Assembly: GCA_949126835.1 (NCBI GenBank) | Contig: OX421497.1 | Coordinates: 21,163,409-21,227,408 of the forward strand | DNA length: 64,000 nt | Direction: 5' to 3' | From: Anisus vortex | Lineage: Eukaryota; Mollusca; Gastropoda; Planorbidae | Shown here: positions 55,501 through 64,000 of the stretch, piece by piece | Numbering within the stretch: the first letter of the stretch is position 1 | Layout: the number at the start of each line of letters is the position of its first letter | Notes under the pieces: generated by a model | What the model was told of the DNA's origin: nothing | Seen by the model: the letters and a program-made list of their open reading frames with translations, nothing else | Databases searched by the model: none | Translations under genes and position numbers: made by a program

Positions 55501-57436
55501 GCTTTGGGAAACTCCCAGACATTGTTGCGCCATCACCACGCCATGGACCTGGACGGTGGTGGTGACACCCTGACCACAAGGTACATCGACTACCCGGCCA
55601 CTAAACCTTTCATCAACACAAACTTTGAGAGAGAAGACCAGCCAGTTAACTCATATCCAACAACAAAGAGAGATGGTACGTAGTAGCAGTTTGGGAAGTT
55701 TAAATTGTTGATCAGTGGGGAAACATATCTAAAGCTTTCAAATTCTGTTTACCTTTTTCTAAAATCTAAAGTTAATTATTTTCACCAATGTTTTGTATTG
55801 AAGTTTTTTTTTAGAACAATACACTTTAAAAATACCGGTACATAAGAAGGATATGAATATTTTCTTTAATTAAAAACTTTAGCTGTTTATGCAATGTTGC
55901 TTGTTTGCACTTTAAGTTTTATATTTCTCCTTGATACAGTTGTAAAAATTACTATTTTTTAATGAAGCTGTTATGCCTCTAGACTCTATAGCAAAAATGA
56001 ATTGAGCTGGAGTTTTTTCTTCTTCTATTTACCTTTCACAAAAACATATAATTTTCATATCTTTAACAACAACCGAAATTCCCACCAGCTGATTTAAAAA
56101 TTGTTTCTTGGAAAATAGATGTGATATCAGCCTTAAGGAGTTTGCAGAGCAAAATGCGACAGCTTGAAATAGACAGAAGAGTTTCAGAGCAAGCATTACA
56201 GACATTGACCACAGATACTGAGAGGTTTAAGGAGCACCTGTCCAATGGTCGAGTCACTTACAAACATGTCTCCACTGATGCTGAAACTGAAGACCAAAGA
56301 GCAGATAAGCATGCTAAAGGTAATTGAAAATGTATTAAGCAATGTAAAGCTATTGGAGTACTGTATTAGACTGTATCATTGTGCCTAACATTTTCCTTGC
56401 TAACTGACTATATCAACATATTTTTCCTTCTGTAATTCCTTTTGAAAAAAAAATAATCAGGATTGAGAAATGTCGTATTTACACATTTATTTATGTACTA
56501 AGCTTGTGTTGAATTTGTCTCACACTTTCTTTGGTTAGAACAGACCTTTATGGTTTCACCATGTCTTTTCAGTTATAGACTGGATGAGTCAGTGAGACCT
56601 CTTTCCCTTGACCTCTTTAAGTCCTTAACCCACTAAGTACTAGGCACAACCCTCGAGATTTACCGGTAGTATCCATGGCTCTAAGGAATGAATAATCTCA
56701 GTAAAAAACTGTTAGTTGGTAAACATAGAGATAGTAGAAATAAGAATGAAATTAAACTACTTTTTTCTGCCACAAAAACTAATAGTAAGTTATATCAGAT
56801 GTTCATATGGGATGAAAAAGTATGGGAAAACCAACCAAAGTTTGGACAAATTTATGAATTTGCCATAATGAACAAGGTTGTGTTAAAAAATGTATTATTC
56901 AAAAAAATAAATACTATGTCGTTTAGAAGTTTAATCCTTTTATTTTATTCCTCAAATTAATTTAAGAGCTGCTTATACAAATTTAACAATTACTGAAAAA
57001 GATCCAGAAGTAGAATTTCAGTTTCAACTACCCATATGCATTTCTGATTTACGTTAAGATATTTTACACATAATTGTATTTATGTTGGTTTGTGAATTAG
57101 TTTCTTAAGTTTGGTAAACTTTTGGGAATTTGGAAAATAATTATAGAGTTAGAGCCCTTGTATTTCAGTTATTCAGAAGATCATGACATGCTTTTTTTTT
57201 TTACTCAACTAGAACTAAGAGATCAATTGATAGACACTGAGAACAGATGCCAGATGTTAGGGAAACAGCTGGAACAGATGAAGACTATGACCTTGAAGTC
57301 ACAGACAAATGGCTGGGACCCGAGGGACAAGGCCTTCCGAGCCGGGCAGGACAGTGACCTGAAGTATCACATGGACCGTCTGAATGAGCTGGAGAGGGAT
57401 CAAGCTAGGCTGACCACCACCCAGACTTTGGCAGAG
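34593..57436 (+). CDS. CEP57: CEP57 centrosomal coiled-coil protein; partial, 3' exons outside window
   Basis: Four coding exons: 34593-34610, 55384-55675, 56119-56319 and 57213-57436, about 245 residues of a protein near 500 in human. CEP57 works in the pericentriolar matrix, in microtubule attachment and centriole engagement (family knowledge). Exon 2 ends in the conserved YPATKPFINTNFER block. Exons 3-4 give the centrosome-localising coiled coil: ALRSLQSKMRQLEIDRR, then LRDQLIDTENRCQMLGKQLEQM and LNELERDQARLTTTQTLAE, close to human CEP57/CEP57L1. The microtubule-binding half is not in the window. Exon 1 encodes only MQAKLP and is less certain: its start context is weak, but its donor CCA|GTGAGT and phase fit exon 2. 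The resulting first intron is 20.8 kb. Introns 1 and 4 are loaded with repeats. CEP57L1 is the alternative name; a gastropod gene would predate the vertebrate split. Confidence 0.88.
34640..35060. repeat. Cluster of TAGGCCTA-type words, CEP57 intron 1
   Basis: Short palindromic words AGGCCTA and TAGGCCTAC recur many times (for example TAGTAGGCCTACTTAGTAGG at 34993-35012) in otherwise AT-rich sequence. Similar clusters occur at 7305-7450, 8600-8660, 29550-30250 and 52620-53180. There is no fixed period, so it is not a tandem array. Confidence 0.5.
35328..36189. mobile_element. MULE-like TIR element with 9-bp target duplication and repeated subterminal units, CEP57 intron 1
   Basis: The ends CGGAGTGTC and GACACTGCC are inverted, and the arms repeat a unit of the form CGACCGGACAAATAG plus GAGATAT. 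There are two copies on the left (35345-35430) and four inverted on the right (36025-36180). TATTTTTAA flanks it perfectly at 35319-35327 and 36190-36198. A 9-bp duplication with long repetitive arms is typical of Mutator-like elements. No transposase is present. Confidence 0.82.
36752..36950 (+). mobile_element. SINE copy, CEP57 intron 1
   Basis: A decayed tRNA-like head (GTTTGAATCC near 36782) is followed by GAAGGCTAGGATTTG, TCTGGAGGGTGTCCCTGAG, TAAAGTAAAGGCGGCTGGGC, ATTGTGCTGACCACAC and GGTGAACACTGCTTCACC. Part of the body around the GGTACCTGAC block is deleted. Confidence 0.82.
36960..40340. other. CEP57 intron 1 stretch without recognisable features
   Basis: AT-rich, with homopolymer runs and scattered short open frames that show no protein family resemblance. 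A moderately GC-rich patch at 38400-38460 is the only compositional outlier. Confidence 0.4.
40351..40810 (-). mobile_element. Non-LTR retrotransposon 3' fragment (RTE/Jockey-like), CEP57 intron 1
   Basis: On the minus strand the fragment starts with VLLYGSETWRVTNTLSNKLQ (40780-40720). A frameshift follows, then LWRLTNQDPLEQQIARRKWR, WIGHTLRKPP, ALQWNPQGKRRVGRPKTTWR and a C-terminal LSWGELKKAAQNRVRWK ending near 40360. This block (RRWRWIGH...GRP..TWRR) is the standard C-terminus of many LINE reverse transcriptases. It is 5' truncated with one frameshift. Confidence 0.9.
41716..41881. mobile_element. 166-bp hAT-type MITE, CEP57 intron 1
   Basis: TAGGGTTGCC at 41716-41725 is exactly inverted at 41872-41881. 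The 8-bp flanks are AATATAGG (41708-41715) and TATATAGG (41882-41889), differing at one base. The size, TIR and 8-bp duplication fit a hAT MITE. Confidence 0.82.
42140..42220. mobile_element. Tiny TTAA-flanked inverted-repeat element (piggyBac-like MITE candidate)
   Basis: TTAACCCTTACAGTCCCGG at the left and ACGGGAAGGGTTAA at the right are imperfect inverted repeats bounded by TTAA on both sides, only 81 bp in all. TTAA target sites and CCCTT ends suggest piggyBac. The very short length makes this tentative. Confidence 0.4.
42226..42465 (+). repeat. Diverged duplicated segment, copy A
   Basis: This segment aligns in the same order with 43619-43830. Shared pieces include AGTTTTTC, GGAAACA, GTTGAATT, TTGAATAAACGTGG, the AATCT word and GCAGCATGTCG-CATTGA. 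No ends or target duplications are visible, so it could be a repeat family or a local duplication. Confidence 0.6.
43619..43830 (+). repeat. Diverged duplicated segment, copy B
   Basis: Partner of 42226-42465. The best-conserved parts are TTGAATAAACGTGG (43736-43749) and the final AATGAAAATCATCGCAGCATG region with CGCCATTGA. Copies sit 1.4 kb apart in the same orientation. Confidence 0.6.
43831..45231. other. CEP57 intron 1 stretch with homopolymer runs; no gene seen
   Basis: AT-rich sequence with C-runs, A-runs and CA repeats (for example 43837-43860 and 44808-44818). No exon or transposon recognised. Confidence 0.4.
45232..46364 (+). repeat. About 113-bp minisatellite, ten copies, each carrying a (GT)n(G)n tract
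   Basis: Ten copies begin TTTTGTCTCAACATTTATG and share GGGTCTCGTAGTTTTCCCC and TTACAGTTTGTAAATG. Between these parts each unit holds an A-rich AAGAAAGT block, a GT run, then about 10-17 consecutive G. Unit length varies (about 109-118 bp) mainly through the GT and G tracts, while the remainder is nearly invariant. Open frames on both strands are artefacts of the repeat. Confidence 0.96.
46712..46985 (+). mobile_element. Well-preserved SINE copy, CEP57 intron 1
   Basis: The head GTAGGCCGAGCGTCAGCGC is followed by a perfect B box GGTTCGAATCC (46757-46767). Then come GTGAAGGCTAGGATT, GTGTCCCTGAGTC, GGCCTGACATTAGTTAGG, TAAAGTAAAGGCGGCTGG, GTGAACGCTGCTTCACC, CCTATGATCAATATG and a TAC-repeat tail. 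It is the copy closest to full length and useful as the family reference. Confidence 0.9.
46986..49460. other. CEP57 intron 1 stretch without recognisable features
   Basis: AT-rich, with poly(C) runs near 47692-47760 and a G-run near 48115-48124. No exon or transposon recognised. Confidence 0.4.
49461..50030 (+). repeat. Degenerate 18-19-bp tandem array (GTGCAATATGGCAGAATT), CEP57 intron 1
   Basis: About thirty imperfect copies of TGTGCAATATGGCAGAATT. A distinctive block containing ATTTGGCATAAA, TTGTTTGTCATTATGAC and AGAAATTCATG appears at about 49508 and again at about 49677. This shows a higher-order duplication of about 170 bp inside the array. Confidence 0.92.
50785..51262 (+). mobile_element. 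SINE with 14-bp target duplication, interrupted by a hAT MITE
   Basis: TGGTAGAAAATATG flanks the insertion at 50771-50784 and 51263-51276. The head has a perfect B box GGTTCGAATCC at 50836-50846. The body runs to 50978 and resumes at 51185 (TGTCGTGGCCAGGGAATC) through the tail ending GGGGATACTTACCCA. The gap is a separate 198-bp element with its own target duplication. Confidence 0.93.
50979..51176. mobile_element. 198-bp hAT MITE inserted into the SINE
   Basis: The ends CAAGGGTTGGCAAC and the complement of CAGGGTTCGGCATT are close to the common hAT terminus. A perfect 8-bp duplication CTCTAATA lies at 50971-50978 and 51177-51184. Removing the element and one duplication restores an uninterrupted SINE body. 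Confidence 0.93.
51277..51480 (+). mobile_element. Older, more diverged SINE copy
   Basis: It follows directly after the first SINE's target duplication. Recognisable parts are GAAGGTCCCAGATTTATATC (decayed B box), CTGAGTCTACTGAGCTCTGA, GGGTTCCTGACAATAGATGG, ACATAGTGCTAGG, GCCATGGTCAGG and GAGCCGTGCTTC. Its 3' end is broken by the hAT-like element at 51486. Confidence 0.75.
52418..54085. mobile_element. 1668-bp nonautonomous hAT-type element nested in the 51486-54772 transposon
   Basis: The ends CAGGGGTGCCACTT and the complement of CGTGGGTGCCACTC form inverted repeats. GTTTGGGG is duplicated perfectly at 52410-52417 and 54086-54093. Subterminal TCCGGATTCGCGAG words repeat at the left (52450-52520) and TTTCAGGGTT words at the right (53985-54060). 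No transposase reading frame is seen. Confidence 0.88.
54222..54570 (+). pseudogene. hAT transposase C-terminal (dimerisation) domain remnant
   Basis: Frame 1 encodes FLDRFPMLMGDADRDVILEQ and, near its end, WTKLSSEYPQL. After a frameshift the next frame gives ILTIPHSSAPCERIFSMVRK. Together these are the W..L...YP.L and P.SSA..ERIFS blocks of the hAT C-terminal dimerisation domain. An upstream in-frame TGA, the frameshift and the nested insertion show the gene is dead. It identifies the class of the surrounding transposon. Confidence 0.85.
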
Positions 57437-58125
57437 GTGACTGACTGCTTTATAGCTATACATCAATTAAAACATTGTCTTAACCTGGGGATAGCTTTAT
57501 ATTCTTTTATTTGTTGTGGCATCTTATGTCTTGGTGACACAATATTTACCTTTTGTTATGTTGATACTGCTGGCTTTAAAAAAAATTGAAACTCTTGCAG
57601 AGGAAAGCATGCGACACTTAGAGCTAATTTTTTGAACACTGATATAATTCAATGCAGTTGCAAATATCCACCAGTTGCTTTGGTGGAGGTCTCCAGTTAA
57701 AATACTACAGCTCACTGCTATTAGCCTTAAAGCATAATGTTTTTCTTGTGAATGCTTTGAATCTAGCTAGCAATGACATAAAGCTTACAAGTAAGAATCA
57801 ATTATTGGAATAGATTCGCTATTTGAAATGTTCACTATTTATGTTTTCTCAACTTATTCAAGGCTTAATTGAGATCATGTATTCATGTATAAGTATAGTC
57901 ATTTTGGTGCTTATGGTTCATTGCTTTGCTTCATCAGATGTATTCAGGGGAAAGAACTGACCACTCAGAGGTACTTGACAATTGTGCTCACCCTGTACTC
58001 ACTCTGTACTAACATTTCATCTAACTAATACATACTGTGATAACTAAAGCTACTTTAGGTTATGTATATTTCTATAAAAAATATATTTAATGTATAATAT
58101 TTATATATATATATATATGCCTGCC

Positions 58126-58331
58126 TTAACCCTTCTAGTACCAGCCCAATTTTTAACAAAGATACTTATTTTACCATAAGCACATAAAGTCAGTCATTGG
58201 CAGATTTTTTTGAAGTTAGCAATGGATACTTTTTTAATCTTGTATGAGGAAGTACAAGTGTCTAAACCTGCATGAGCAAAATCAGCTGGTGAGAATGTAC
58301 TACTGTAAAGGTCTGGTACTTAAAGGGTTCA
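58126..58331. mobile_element. piggyBac-like MITE candidate, CEP57 intron 4
   Basis: TTAACCCTTCTAGTACCAG at 58126-58144 is inverted at 58313-58331, where the right end reads CTGGTACTTAAAGGGTTCA on the plus strand. The TTAA target is intact at the left and TTCA at the right. Length 206 bp. The CCCTT termini and TTAA target fit piggyBac. Confidence 0.6.
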
Positions 58332-58974
58332 TGAATATATAAATATATATTTATATTCTACCCGCTTGATTTATTTATAGACGTTGATTCAACTAGCTTA
58401 ACACCAAATCATACATAGAAAAGTCAAATTCTTTTTAAACCTCATCAATAATAATTATAAAAGTGAAAACATAAATAAAAGGTACAAATAATTATTTAAT
58501 TTCAATTTTAAAGTCCCTAATGAATGTCAGTTTAGAAATGTTTACAATTCAAAACCAACATTGACTTGGACAAATTGTTGATAATCAATTTGCCTGAGTA
58601 ACTTCTCTTAGTCTTTACCTTGTACTTTAAACCCAACTATTACTTGTAGTATATATAACTACCTGGTAGTTTCTTTGCCCAATTAGAAAAATACAACTTC
58701 TTTTATCTTGTGTGACCTTTTTTATCTTATCCCTAGATTTACACCATATACAATTGTAATTAACATCTTGTTGGAAATGTATAATAGTTGTTATTGTTGT
58801 TCTTTCTTATCTTTATAATTTGATGCTCTTCTGTTGAAAAGTGAAGATTTCTTTCTTTCAAGATTGTGCCTGAAGTGTCATACACTTTTGTATAAAATGT
58901 GTTAATTTATATGTGTATGATTTGCTATTGAAGTGCTATGTGTGATTGTCCTATTTTCCTTATTTAAAAAAAAA

Positions 58975-59227
58975 GGTGTTTGTGGCCAAGATGCTGCGTG
59001 TTCAGCTGGCATACAGAAGGTTCAGGCTAAAATCCTGGTGAAGGCTAGGGATATGTTCCTGGGTCTGCCCAGCTCTGGTGGTTATGTGAGATTAGTCAGG
59101 GAAAAGAAATGGCTGCTGGGCGTTGTGATGGCCATACAATCACCTAGTTATACCGCGACCAGAGAAGCATTCTTCACAGGCCCTATGGATCAAATTGGTG
59201 TCACGAGGATACTTTACTGTACTACTG
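58975..59227 (+). mobile_element. SINE copy, CEP57 intron 4
   Basis: A diverged family member: GGTTCAGGCTAAAATCCTGG (decayed B box), GTGAAGGCTAGGGAT, CTGCCCAGCTCTGG, GCTGGGCGTTGTGATGGCC, GCATTCTTCACAGGCCCTATG and a TACTTTACTGTACTAC tail. Confidence 0.8.
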
Positions 59228-59534
59228 CTTTTTTTTTCAGCCATTAGTAAAACAAAAACATTAGCTAATTGAGACCTTGATGGTCACCCTAAGATTTAAC
59301 TAGAACAGCTTTAGTTCAATTATTTGGTCCCAGTTAACAAAAGGGTTGGAGTTAGGCAATATGCTGTCTAAGGCAAGCTAAATACTGCACATTTATAGGA
59401 CAAGTCACATGTAGCATTATGACTTTTTCTGGGGTTGCTCACTGACATTAGTGACAGGGCCCTCCTTGTATACTTGCAATGATGCTTGATAGTGCAAGGA
59501 CAAAGTCCTAACATTGACCATGTTTCTGATTTAA

Positions 59535-62500
59535 GATGATACATAGGCTCCATGGCCACTATCTAGGCTTAAGGACAATGATACATAGGCTCCATGGCCA
59601 CTATCTAGGCTTAGGGACAATGATACATAGGCTCCATGGCCACTATCTAGGCTTAGGGACAATGATACATAGGCTCCATGGCCACTATCTAGGCTTAGGG
59701 ACAATGATACATAGGCTCCATGGCTACTATCTAGGCTTAGGGACAATGATACATAGGCTCCATGGCCACTATCTAGGCTTAGGGACAATGATACATAGGC
59801 TCCATGGCCACTATCTAGGCTTAGGGACAATGATACATAGGCTCCATGGCCACTATCTAGGCTTAGGGACAATGATACATAGGCTCCATGGCCACTATCT
59901 AGGCTTAGGGACAATGATACATAGGCTCCATGGCCACTATCTAGGCTTAGGGACAATGATACATAGGCTCCATGGCCACTATCTAGGCTTAGGGACAATG
60001 ATACATAGGCTCCATGGCCACTATCTAGGCTTAGGGACAATGATACATAGGCTCCATGGCCAATATCTAGGCTTAGGGACAATGATACATAGGCTCCATG
60101 GCCACTATCTAGGCTTAGGGACAATGATACATAGGCTCCATGGCCACTATCTAGGCTTAGGGACAATGATACATAGGCTCCATGGCCACTATCTAGGCTT
60201 AGGGACAATGATACATAGGCTCCATGGCCACTATCTAGGCTTAGGGACAATGATACATAGGCTCCATGGCCACTATCTAGGCTTAGGGACAATGATACAT
60301 AGGCTCCATGGCCACTATCTAGGCTTAGGGACAATGATACATAGGCTCCATGGCCACTATCTAGGCTTAGGGACAATGATACATAGGCTCCATGGCCACT
60401 ATCTAGGCTTAGGGACAATGATACATAGGCTCCATGGCCACTATCTAGGCTTAGGGACAATGATACATAGGCTCCATGGCCACTATCTAGGCTTAGGGAC
60501 AATGATACATAGGCTCCATGGCCACTATCTAGGCTTAGGGACAATGATACATAGGCTCCATGGCCACTATCTAGGCTTAGGGACAATGATACATAGGCTC
60601 CATGGCCACTATCTAGGCTTAGGGACAATGATACATAGGCTCCATGGCCACTATCTAGGCTTAGGGACAATGATACATAGGCTCCATGGCCACTATCTAG
60701 GCTTAGGGACAATGATACATAGGCTCCATGGCCACTATCTAGGCTTAGGGACAATGATACATAGGCTCCATGGCCACTATCTAGGCTTAGGGACAATGAT
60801 ACATAGGCTCCATGGCCACTATCTAGGCTTAGGGACAATGATACATAGGCTCCATGGCCACTATCTAGGCTTAGGGACAATGATACATAGGCTCCATGGC
60901 CACTATCTAGGCTTAGGGACAATGATACATAGGCTCCATGGCCACTATCTAGGCTTAGGGACAATGATACATAGGCTCCATGGCCACTATCTAGGCTTAG
61001 GGACAATGATACATAGGCTCCATGGCCACTATCTAGGCTTAGGGACAATGATACATAGGCTCCATGGCCACTATCTAGGCTTAGGGACAATGATACATAG
61101 GCTCCATGGACACTATCTAGGCTTAGGGACAATGATACATAGGCTCCATGGCCACTATCTAGGCTTAGGGACAATGATACATAGGCTCCATGGCCACTAT
61201 CTAGGCTTAGGGACAATGATACATAGGCTCCATGGCCACTATCTAGGCTTAGGGACAATGGTACATAGGCTCCATGGCCACTATCTAGGCTTAGGGACAA
61301 TGGTACATAGGCTCCATGGCCACTATCTAGGCTTAGGGACAATGATACATAGGCTCCATGGCCACTATCTAGGCTTAGGGACAATGATACATAGGCTCCA
61401 TGGCCACTATCTAGGCTTAGGGACAATGATACATAGGCTCCATGGCCACTATCTAGGCTTAGGGACAATGATACATAGGCTCCATGGCCACTATCTAGGC
61501 TTAGGGACAATGATACATAGGCTCCATGGACACTATCTAGGCTTAGGGACAATGATACATAGGCTCCATGGCCACTATCTAGGCTTAGGGACAATGATAC
61601 ATAGGCTCCATGGCCACTATCTAGGCTTAGGGACAATGATACATAGGCTCCATGGCCACTATCTAGGCTTAGGGACAATGGTACATAGGCTCCATGGCCA
61701 CTATCTAGGCTTAGGGACAATGGTACATAGGCTCCATGGCCACTATCTAGGCTTAGGGACAATGGTACATAGGCTCCATGGCCACTATCTAGGCTTAGGG
61801 ACAATGGTACATAGGCTCCATGGCCACTATCTAGGCTTAGGGACAATGATACATAGGCTCCATGGCCACTATCTAGGCTTAGGGACAATGATACATAGGC
61901 TCCATGGCCACTATCTAGGCTTAGGGACAATGATACATAGGCTCCATGGCCACTATCTAGGCTTAGGGACAATGATACATAGGCTCCATGGCCACTATCT
62001 AGGCTTAGGGACAATGATACATAGGCTCCATGGCCACTATCTAGGCTTAGGGACAATGATACATAGGCTCCATGGCCACTATCTAGGCTTAGGGACAATG
62101 ATACATAGGCTCCATGGCCACTATCTAGGCTTAGGGACAATGATACATAGGCTCCATGGCCACTATCTAGGCTTAGGGACAATGATACATAGGCTCCATG
62201 GCCACTATCTAGGCTTAGGGACAATGATACATAGGCTCCATGGCCACTATCTAGGCTTAGGGACAATGATACATAGGCTCCATGGCCACTATCTAGGCTT
62301 AGGGACAATGATACATAGGCTCCATGGCCACTATCTAGGCTTAGGGACAATGATACATAGGCTCCATGGCCACTATCTAGGGTTAGGGACAATGATACAT
62401 AGGCTCCATGGCCACTATCTAGGCTTAGGGACAATGATACATAGGCTCCATGGCCACTATCTAGGCTTAGGGACAATGATACATAGGCTCCATGGCCACT

Positions 62501-64000
62501 ATCTAGGCTTAGGGACAATGATACATAGGCTCCATGGCCACTATCTAGGCTTAGGGACAATGATACATAGGCTCCATGGCCACTATCTAGGCTTAGGGAC
62601 AATGATACATAGGCTCCATGGCAACTATCTAGGCTTAGGGACAATGATACATAGGCTCCATGGCCACTATCTAGGCTTAGGGACAATGATACATAGGCTC
62701 CATGGCCACTATCTAGGCTTAGGGACAATGATACATAGGCTCCATGGCCACTATCTAGGCTTAGGGACAATGATACATAGGCTCCATGGCCACTATCTAG
62801 GCTTAGGGACAATGATACATAGGCTCCATGGCCACTATCTAGGCTTAGGGACAATGATACATAGGCTCCATGGCCACTATCTAGGCTTAGGGACAATGAT
62901 ACATAGGCTCCATGGCCACTATCTAGGCTTAGGGACAATGGTACATAGGCTCCATGGCCACTATCTAGGCTTAGGGACAATGGTACATAGGCTCCATGGC
63001 CACTATCTAGGCTTAGGGACAATGATACATAGGCTCCATGGCCACTATCTAGGCTTAGGGACAATGATACATAGGCTCCATGGCCACTATCTAGGCTTAG
63101 GGACAATGGTACATAGGCTCCATGGCCACTATCTAGGCTTAGGGACAATGGTACATAGGCTCCATGGCCACTATCTAGGCTTAGGGACAATGGTACATAG
63201 GCTCCATGGCCACTATCTAGGCTTAGGGACAATGGTACATAGGCTCCATGGCCACTATCTAGGCTTAGGGACAATGATACATAGGCTCCATGGCCACTAT
63301 CTAGGCTTAGGGACAATGATACATAGGCTCCATGGCCACTATCTAGGCTTAGGGACAATGATACATAGGCTCCATGGCCACTATCTAGGCTTAGGGACAA
63401 TGATACATAGGCTCCATGGCCACTATCTAGGCTTAGGGACAATGATACATAGGCTCCATGGCCACTATCTAGGCTTAGGGACAATGATACATAGGCTCCA
63501 TGGCCACTATATAGGCTTAGGGACAATGATACATAGGCTCCATGGCCACTATCTAGGCTTAGGGACAATGATACATAGGCTCCATGGCCACTATCTAGGC
63601 TTAGGGACAATGATACATAGGCTCCATGGCCACTATCTAGGCTTAGGGACAATGATACATAGGCTCCATGGCCACTATCTAGGCTTAGGGACAATGATAC
63701 ATAGGCTCCATGGCCACTATCTAGGCTTAGGGACAATGATACATAGGCTCCATGGCCACTATCTAGGCTTAGGGACAATGGTACATAGGCTCCATGGCCA
63801 CTATCTAGGCTTAGGGACAATGATACATAGGCTCCATGGCCACTATCTAGGCTTAGGGACAATGATACATAGGCTCCATGGCCACTATCTAGGCTTAGGG
63901 ACAATGATACATAGGCTCCATGGCCACTATCTAGGCTTAGGGACAATGATACATAGGCTCCATGGCCACTATCTAGGCTTAGGGACAATGATACATAGGC
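59535..64000 (+). repeat. 42-bp satellite-like array, about 106 copies, running off the window in a CEP57 intron
   Basis: The unit, starting ACAATGATACATAGGCTCC and containing CCATGGCCACTATCTAGG and CTTAGGG, repeats without interruption to the last base. Copies are nearly identical; most variants are single bases, such as AATGGTACAT for AATGATACAT. Marker variants recur at 420 bp: CCATGGACAC at 61105 and 61525, and GTACAT at 61261 and 61681. This shows amplification of ten-unit blocks. The minus strand stays open for about 1485 codons (period SLSLDSGHGAYV plus two residues) only because 42 is divisible by 3 and the unit lacks a stop there. I see no evidence that it is a gene. Confidence 0.98.

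Noticed and set aside
56626..57060. TTAACCCACTAAGTACTAGG start and a 90-codon frame as a complete piggyBac element.
   Set aside because: The left end resembles piggyBac-type termini, but no matching inverted right end was found and the protein shows no transposase motif.
57594..57633. Possible CEP57 exon 5 (CTTGCAG followed by codons reading ESMRHLELIF).
   Set aside because: It resembles the expected coiled coil weakly, but the phase from exon 4 gives a stop within a few codons and no donor follows.
59531..63988. Minus-strand open frame of 1485 codons made of SLSLDSGHGAYV-type repeats.
   Set aside because: It is exactly the 42-bp tandem array read in a stop-free frame, inside a CEP57 intron. 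It has no start context, unique domain or splice evidence.
59535..64000. TTAGGG within each 42-bp unit as a telomere-like array.
   Set aside because: TTAGGG occurs once per 42 bp, not in direct tandem, so it is chance within the unit.

Overview
This is eukaryotic, AT-rich, intron-rich DNA. It most likely comes from a mollusc, probably a heterobranch (pulmonate or sea-slug type) gastropod. The four conserved genes are metazoan. The noncoding DNA is full of the word TAGGCCTA, tRNA-derived SINEs, LINE 3' tails ending in GATAA repeats, hAT-type MITEs and long minisatellites. The gastropod assignment is inference; the genes themselves are read directly from exon sequence with matching splice sites and phases.

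Layout: (1) 539-5615, minus strand: the N-terminal two thirds of EXT2, the heparan sulfate co-polymerase subunit; its 3' exons lie left of the window. (2) 10479-20462, plus strand: a complete nine-exon RTN4IP1, a mitochondrial NADPH oxidoreductase. (3) 26022-33557, minus strand: a complete nine-exon FAM76 (FAM76B-like) with a CxxC-rich N-terminus, a His-rich stretch and a C-terminal coiled coil. (4) 34593-57436, plus strand: the first four coding exons of CEP57, a centrosomal coiled-coil protein; it runs off the right edge. EXT2/RTN4IP1 and FAM76/CEP57 are head-to-head pairs; RTN4IP1 and FAM76 converge. FAM76 next to CEP57 matches the human FAM76B-CEP57 neighbourhood and suggests an old shared promoter region. 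The genes otherwise belong to unrelated pathways.

The noncoding DNA holds most of the unusual material. Tandem arrays start at or within a few bases of splice donors in RTN4IP1 introns 2 and 5, and a 26-bp array ends about 50 bp before exon 7. RTN4IP1 intron 8 holds a TIR element with an 11-bp target duplication that carries a CR1/L2-like LINE fragment. The 20.8-kb first intron of CEP57 contains a MULE-like element, several MITEs, a ten-copy (GT)n(G)n minisatellite, an 18-bp array, and a nest of transposons whose target duplications can be read to the base (50771-54778). The right edge (59535-64000) is an uninterrupted 42-bp satellite of about 106 copies in a CEP57 intron. It keeps a long antisense frame open only because 42 is a multiple of 3. 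I saw no prokaryotic, CRISPR or viral genes and no rRNA or functional tRNA gene.
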